Under the pieces are notes generated by a model. It saw only the letters and a program-made list of their open reading frames with translations. It was not told the DNA's origin and made no database searches. A stretch of 11,384 nt of DNA, from positions 1 through 11,384 of the forward strand of contig VBJE01000006.1 in the NCBI GenBank assembly GCA_005879675.1, in the 5' to 3' direction. Below are positions 7,894 to 11,384 of this stretch, in pieces; within the stretch, counting starts at the first letter, position 1; the number at the start of each line of letters is the position of its first letter. Both the position numbers and the translations under genes were made by a program. This DNA comes from Chloroflexota bacterium (GTDB taxonomy: Bacteria; Chloroflexota; Dormibacteria; Dormibacterales; Dormibacteraceae).

Positions 7894-8900
7894 CGCAGAT
7901 CTACAACGACCCGATCGGCCACTGGGTGGTCGTCGTCGTCGCGATGGCGCTCCTGTTGTTCGTGGTCCTGACCGCGACGGCGTACACGGTCTGGTTCGAG
8001 CGCGTCGCCCTGGGACGCATCCAGCGGCGGCCGGGACCCAACCGTGTCGGCCCGTATGGGCTCCTCCAGCTCGCGGCCGACGGGGTGAAGCTCGCCTTCA
8101 AAGAGAGCTTCATCCCTGAGAAGACCGACCGGATCATCTACGTCCTTGCGCCGACGATCGGCGTCGCGGCCGCCTTCCTTGCATGGACGGTGATCCCCAT
8201 CGGCCTGTGGGGCGACCTGCAGTACTGGATCGCCGACGTCAACGTCGGGATCCTGATCATCTTCGCCGTCAGCTCGCTGAACGTCTACGCGATCGTGCTC
8301 GGCGGCTACGCGTCGAACAACAAGTACTCGCTGCTGGGCGGACTGCGGTCGGCGGCGCAGCTGGTCAGCTACGAGATGGCGTTGGGACTGGCCCTGGTGC
8401 CGACGTTCATGATCGTCGGCTCGTTGCGCCTGCGCGATATCGCCGGGTTCACGGTCAGCTGGGGCCCTTACCACGGCCCCATCCCCCTCATCCTCCTCAC
8501 GCCGCTCGGCTTCATCATCTACCTGATCTCGGCCACGGCCGAGACCAACCGCACTCCCTTTGACCTGCCCGAGGCGGAGCAAGAGCTGATCGGCGGGTTC
8601 CTCACCGAGTATTCGGGGCTGAAGTTCACGATGTACTACCTCGCCGAGTACCTGAACGTGATCACGGTCTCGACGCTCGCGGTGCTGCTCTTCTTCGGGG
8701 GCTGGTACCTGTGGATCGTCCCGCCTGTGATCGCCTTCTTGCTCAAGGTCGTGCTCGTCGTCTTCCTATACATTTGGCTGCGCGGCACCTTCCCTCGCCT
8801 CCGCTACGACATGCTCATGCGCCTCGGCTGGAAGTTCCTGCTGCCGCTCGCAATCGCCAACGTGGTCGTGACCGCGATCATCCTCGTGGCGGTGACATAG
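7890..8900 (+). CDS. nuoH: NADH-quinone oxidoreductase subunit H
   Basis: Membrane subunit that joins the quinone cavity to the proton-pumping arm. 336 aa from the ATG at 7890, within the normal range, with about eight membrane segments. Matches include ERVALGRIQRRPGPNRVGP (37-55), the DGVKLAFKE loop (64-72), AAQLVSYEMALGL (155-167), the acidic loop TAETNRTPFDLPEAEQELIG (216-235) with FLTEYSGLKF after it, and RGTFPRLRYDMLMRLGWK (298-315). The chain of conserved glutamates (E37, E162, E218, E228, E230, E232) is intact. It has no Shine-Dalgarno and starts in the nuoG stop (ATGA), so it probably depends on ribosomes arriving from nuoG. nuoI begins directly after its stop. Confidence 0.97.
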   Translation: MTQIYNDPIGHWVVVVVAMALLLFVVLTATAYTVWFERVALGRIQRRPGPNRVGPYGLLQLAADGVKLAFKESFIPEKTDRIIYVLAPTIGVAAAFLAWTVIPIGLWGDLQYWIADVNVGILIIFAVSSLNVYAIVLGGYASNNKYSLLGGLRSAAQLVSYEMALGLALVPTFMIVGSLRLRDIAGFTVSWGPYHGPIPLILLTPLGFIIYLISATAETNRTPFDLPEAEQELIGGFLTEYSGLKFTMYYLAEYLNVITVSTLAVLLFFGGWYLWIVPPVIAFLLKVVLVVFLYIWLRGTFPRLRYDMLMRLGWKFLLPLAIANVVVTAIILVAVT

Positions 8901-9416
8901 ATGGCTGACGACAAGAAGGACGAGGACAAGCCCCGGCAGCCGAGCGTGGCGCAGGACGTGGGCGCGCTGCTCACGGGACTGAAGACGACGCTTTCGGAAA
9001 CGTTCCGCCCGGTCGTCACGACCATGTACCCGGAGGACAAGACCCCACGCTCGGAGCGCTACCGCGGCCGGCACTACCTGCGGCGTTATGAGAACGGCCT
9101 CGAGCGCTGCATCGGCTGCGAGCTGTGCGCGGCGGCGTGCCCGGTCGGATGCATCCTGGTCATCGCCGCTGAGAACACCGACGAGAATCGCGTCTCGCCT
9201 GGCGAGCGGTACGCGAAGACCTACGAGATCAACATGCTGCGCTGCATCTTCTGCGGGTACTGCGAGGAAGCGTGTCCGGTGCAGGCCATCGTCCTGGGGC
9301 CGGAGTACGAGCTGTCGGACACCAGCCGCGAGAAGTTCATCTACACCAAGGAGAAGCTGCTGGAGCCGCTGCCGCCCGACGTGCAGGCAAGACTCGACTC
9401 AAAGGACAAGACCTGA
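8901..9416 (+). CDS. nuoI: NADH-quinone oxidoreductase subunit I, clusters N6a and N6b
   Basis: 8Fe ferredoxin-like subunit that carries electrons from NuoG to cluster N2 in NuoB. 171 aa from the ATG at 8901. Two [4Fe-4S] motifs are complete: C70-C73-C76 with C80 (CIGCELCAAAC) and its partner C115-C118-C121 with C125 (CIFCGYCEEAC). Ahead of them is the usual amphipathic region that contacts the membrane arm (GALLTGLKTTLSETFRPVVT, 21-40) and then RYRGRHYLRRYENGLERC (53-70). Residues 1-11 are a charged Lys/Asp segment, an ordinary variable end. The motif PVGCI carries an extra Cys84 next to the first cluster; it is not one of the standard ligands. The start abuts the nuoH stop with no gap. Confidence 0.97.
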   Translation: MADDKKDEDKPRQPSVAQDVGALLTGLKTTLSETFRPVVTTMYPEDKTPRSERYRGRHYLRRYENGLERCIGCELCAAACPVGCILVIAAENTDENRVSPGERYAKTYEINMLRCIFCGYCEEACPVQAIVLGPEYELSDTSREKFIYTKEKLLEPLPPDVQARLDSKDKT

Positions 9417-9989
9417 TTGGCGATTGCGGTCTTCTTCATCGCCGCCGCGGTCGCCATCCTTGGCGGCGTCGGCGTCGTCTCGTTCCACCAGCCCATCCGC
9501 TCCGTGCTGAGCCTCGTGCTCGTGATGCTGGCGCTGTCGGTGATCTTCCTGCTGCTGGGCGCGCAGTTCGTCTTCGCCGTCCAGATCATCGTCTACGCGG
9601 GCGCGGTCATGGTGCTGTTCCTGTTCGTGATCGCCCTGCTGGGCCCCGCCCGCGAGCTGGGCCGCGGCCGGCTCCGCTACCAGGGCTGGGCGTCGGCGGT
9701 GTTCGTGCTCGTCCTGCTCGGCCTGATGTGGACGATGCTCCAGGGAGTCCAGTACCGCCAGCCCGACAAGACCGACCTCAACTTCTTCGGCACGGTGCAG
9801 TCGATCGCGGTCGGGCTCTTCACCACCTACCTCTACCCCTTCGAGCTGACATCGATCCTGCTGCTCGTGGCGGCGATCGGCGCGATCTACCTCAGCCGCA
9901 AGCGCATCGACGAATCGGAGGGGGGCCCGGCGGAAGGGCTTCGCCCTAGCGCCGGTGTGGGGGGAAACCTCCCCCCACACCAAACATGA
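9417..9989 (+). CDS. nuoJ: NADH-quinone oxidoreductase subunit J, C-terminus encoded by hairpin repeats
   Basis: Membrane subunit next to NuoK and NuoA. 190 aa from the TTG at 9417, directly after the nuoI stop, with AAAGGA 10 nt upstream. About five membrane segments: 3-22, 28-48, 53-74, 91-110 and 142-160. The key third helix is present as VQIIVYAGAVMVLFLFVIAL (55-74), including Tyr60 of the region where a pi-bulge forms in known structures. SVGLFTTYLYPFELTSILLL-like residues 131-150 are also typical. The conserved part ends at about residue 163 (LSRKRID). Residues 174-188 are encoded by two inverted repeats (9935-9981), so the tail looks added by repeat DNA. It ends in the ATGA overlap with nuoK. 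Confidence 0.95.
   Translation: MAIAVFFIAAAVAILGGVGVVSFHQPIRSVLSLVLVMLALSVIFLLLGAQFVFAVQIIVYAGAVMVLFLFVIALLGPARELGRGRLRYQGWASAVFVLVLLGLMWTMLQGVQYRQPDKTDLNFFGTVQSIAVGLFTTYLYPFELTSILLLVAAIGAIYLSRKRIDESEGGPAEGLRPSAGVGGNLPPHQT
9935..9947. repeat. Small inverted repeat inside the end of nuoJ
   Basis: AGGGC, loop TTC, GCCCT: perfect 5-bp stem, immediately upstream of the larger hairpin at 9954-9981. The pair looks like a small dispersed palindromic (REP-like) unit, which cannot be confirmed from one copy. Confidence 0.6.
9954..9981. repeat. Perfect 12-bp inverted repeat just before nuoK
   Basis: GGTGTGGGGGGA at 9954-9965 and its exact complement at 9970-9981 enclose the loop AACC. Nine of twelve pairs are G-C. 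The stem ends 4 nt before the nuoK ATG (9986) and includes the only purine-rich string that could act as its ribosome site. It lies inside nuoJ, which reads through it as residues 180-188. There is no T-run after it, so it is not a standard intrinsic terminator. Likely roles are translational coupling of nuoK to nuoJ, or an RNA processing or stability element. Confidence 0.85.
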
Positions 9990-10315
9990 GCACCCTCAAC
10001 ATCGGCGGCTCGCAGCTCGACGCCTCGTGGTTCCTCCTTCTCAGCGCCGTCCTGTTCGGCCTGGGCGCGATCGGCGTGCTCGTGAGGCGCAACCCGCTCG
10101 TGATCCTCATCTCGATCGAGCTGATGCTCAACGCCGCCAACCTCACCCTGGTCGCGTTCGCGCGGCAGCTCGAAAACATCGAGGGGCAGCTGTTCGCATT
10201 GATGTCCATGACCGTCGCCGCTGCTGAGGCGGTGGTCGGCCTGGCGATCCTGGTCGACATCTTTCGAGTCCGCGACGCCGAGGACATCGACGACCTCAGC
10301 GAGCTGAGGGGATGA
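9986..10315 (+). CDS. nuoK: NADH-quinone oxidoreductase subunit K
   Basis: Small membrane subunit related to MrpC, part of the proton path between NuoH/J and NuoN. 109 aa, three membrane segments near 14-33, 37-60 and 70-92. The two functional glutamates are present: E45 in SIELMLNAANL (43-53), equivalent to E. coli E36, and E81 in AAAEAVVGLAIL (78-89), equivalent to E72. The N-terminus (MSTLNIGGSQL) is about nine residues longer than in E. coli. The ATG overlaps the nuoJ stop (ATGA) and sits 4 nt after a strong hairpin, so independent initiation looks unlikely. Its stop overlaps nuoL in the same way. Confidence 0.97.
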   Translation: MSTLNIGGSQLDASWFLLLSAVLFGLGAIGVLVRRNPLVILISIELMLNAANLTLVAFARQLENIEGQLFALMSMTVAAAEAVVGLAILVDIFRVRDAEDIDDLSELRG

Positions 10316-11384
10316 CACCGCAGCTGCTCGCGCTGCTGGTCCTCCTCTTCCCCGCGCCACGGATCTTCACCGTCGTGGTCGGACCCGGTGTCGTATGGCT
10401 TTCGTTCCTGGCCACGCTTGCGCTCTTCTTCGGCAAATCTTCCGGCGACTTCAAGTACTGGACGTGGATCAAGAGCGGGTCCTTCGACGTGCCGTTCGGG
10501 CTGCTCATCGACAACCTCTCGATCTTCATGTGCCTGGTCATCACCGGTGTCGGGGCGCTGATCGTCACTTACTCCGTCGGCTACATGGAGCACGAGGACG
10601 GCCCGAGCTACGCGCGCTTCTTCACCTATATGGACGTGTTCATCTTCTCGATGCTCCTGCTCGTCCTGGCCGACAACTTCGTCTTCCTGATCGTCGGCTG
10701 GGCGATGGTGGGCCTCAGCTCATACCTGCTGATCGGGTTCTGGTACCAGCGCCGCTCGGCGGTCCTCGCCGCGCGCAAGGCCTTCGTCATGAACGTGATC
10801 GGCGACGTGGGCATGATCCTGGGCACGTTCGTGCTCTTCATGAGCTACCACGCGGTGAGCTATTCGACGGTCTTCCAAGCGTTGTGCGCTCCGACTGGAA
10901 TTCGCATCGCGACTTGCCGGACCTTCGACTCCACCAGCCTCGAAGTTGCTGCATTCCTGCTGCTGGTCGGCGCGATCGCCAAGTCGGCGCAGCTTCCGCT
11001 CCACACCTGGCTGCCAGACGCCATGGAGGGCCCGACCCCGGTCAGCGCCCTGATCCACGCGGCGACGATGGTCACCGCCGGGGTGTACCTGGTCGGCCGC
11101 ATGCACCCGATCTACGACGTCGCGACCTACGCCCACGGGGCCGTCGCGATCGTCGGGGCGCTCACCGCCCTCGTTGCGGCCACGATCGCGCTCGTCCAGG
11201 TCGACATCAAACGCGTGCTGGCCTACTCGACGATGAGCCAGATCGGCTACATGTTCCTCGCCGTGGGCATCGGCGCCTACAGCGCCGGCTTCTTCCACCT
11301 GCTCTCCCATGCATTCTTCAAAGCCCTGCTCTTCCTCGCCGCCGGCAACATCATCCACGCCATGAACAACGAGCAGGACATGCG
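10312..11384 (+). CDS. nuoL: NADH-quinone oxidoreductase subunit L, 3' end outside window, altered TM5 site
   Basis: Antiporter-like proton-pumping subunit at the far end of the membrane arm. 357 codons are present from the ATG at 10312 (ATGA overlap with nuoK, GAGGGG just before it); full-length members are about 600-700 aa. FGLLIDNLSIFM (62-73), YMEHEDGPSYARFF (91-104), AKSAQLPLHTWLPDAMEGPT (223-242), ALIHAATMVTAGVYL (246-260), AYSTMSQIGYMF (304-315) and HLLSHAFFKALLF (329-341) identify it. The pump lysine K224 (E. coli K229), H249, H333 and K337 are in place. The conserved TM5 glutamate (E. coli E144, in WEgvGLcSYLLIGF) is Ala131 here, and the neighbour equivalent to R175 is Val162, with D165 kept. 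It lacks the stop only because the window ends. Confidence 0.95.
   Translation, partial: MTPQLLALLVLLFPAPRIFTVVVGPGVVWLSFLATLALFFGKSSGDFKYWTWIKSGSFDVPFGLLIDNLSIFMCLVITGVGALIVTYSVGYMEHEDGPSYARFFTYMDVFIFSMLLLVLADNFVFLIVGWAMVGLSSYLLIGFWYQRRSAVLAARKAFVMNVIGDVGMILGTFVLFMSYHAVSYSTVFQALCAPTGIRIATCRTFDSTSLEVAAFLLLVGAIAKSAQLPLHTWLPDAMEGPTPVSALIHAATMVTAGVYLVGRMHPIYDVATYAHGAVAIVGALTALVAATIALVQVDIKRVLAYSTMSQIGYMFLAVGIGAYSAGFFHLLSHAFFKALLFLAAGNIIHAMNNEQDM

Noticed and set aside
9954..9990. The hairpin before nuoK as an intrinsic transcription terminator
   Set aside because: No T-run follows the stem and it lies inside an operon whose next genes overlap; complete termination would leave nuoK and nuoL unexpressed.

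Overview
The window is high-GC bacterial DNA (about two thirds G+C by eye, codon third positions nearly all G/C). It is dominated by one plus-strand operon for the proton-pumping NADH:quinone oxidoreductase (respiratory complex I), in the order nuoA-B-C-D-E-F-G-H-I-J-K-L from about position 1668 to the right edge, where nuoL is cut off. Separate nuoC and nuoD genes, the full NADH-dehydrogenase module (nuoEFG) and frequent TTG/GTG starts fit a free-living aerobic or facultative high-GC bacterium. An actinobacterial lineage such as Thermoleophilia is my guess, but it rests on general resemblance and composition only.

Left flank (1-1667): a minus-strand partial gene for a CaCA-family Ca2+/H+ antiporter (1-483), then a divergent plus-strand OsmC/YhfA-like protein (636-1052), then a minus-strand small protein resembling bacterial PH domains (1099-1539). 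The PH-like gene is divergent from the nuo operon. The 128-bp gap between them (1540-1667) holds a good sigma70-type promoter for the PH-like gene (TTGGCG, 17 bp, TACACT) and a -10-like TAGAAT for nuo.

nuo operon (1668-11384+): genes overlap by 4, 8 or 10 nt, or abut with no gap, so the operon is probably read as one transcript with coupled translation. NuoA, H, J, K and L are membrane subunits. NuoB, C, D and I form the connecting arm with clusters N2, N6a and N6b and the quinone site. NuoE, F and G form the NADH-oxidising tip with FMN and the Fe-S chain. nuoM and nuoN would be expected just beyond the right edge.

I see no new multi-gene system. The points that deserve a second look lie inside familiar genes. 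NuoG has the last ligand of cluster N4 only five residues from the first ligand of N7, where about 26 is usual. NuoL has Ala at the position of the key TM5 glutamate and Val at the position of a nearby arginine. A perfect 12-bp hairpin plus a smaller one form the end of nuoJ and sit 4 nt before the nuoK start. NuoE carries a lysine/alanine-rich tail.
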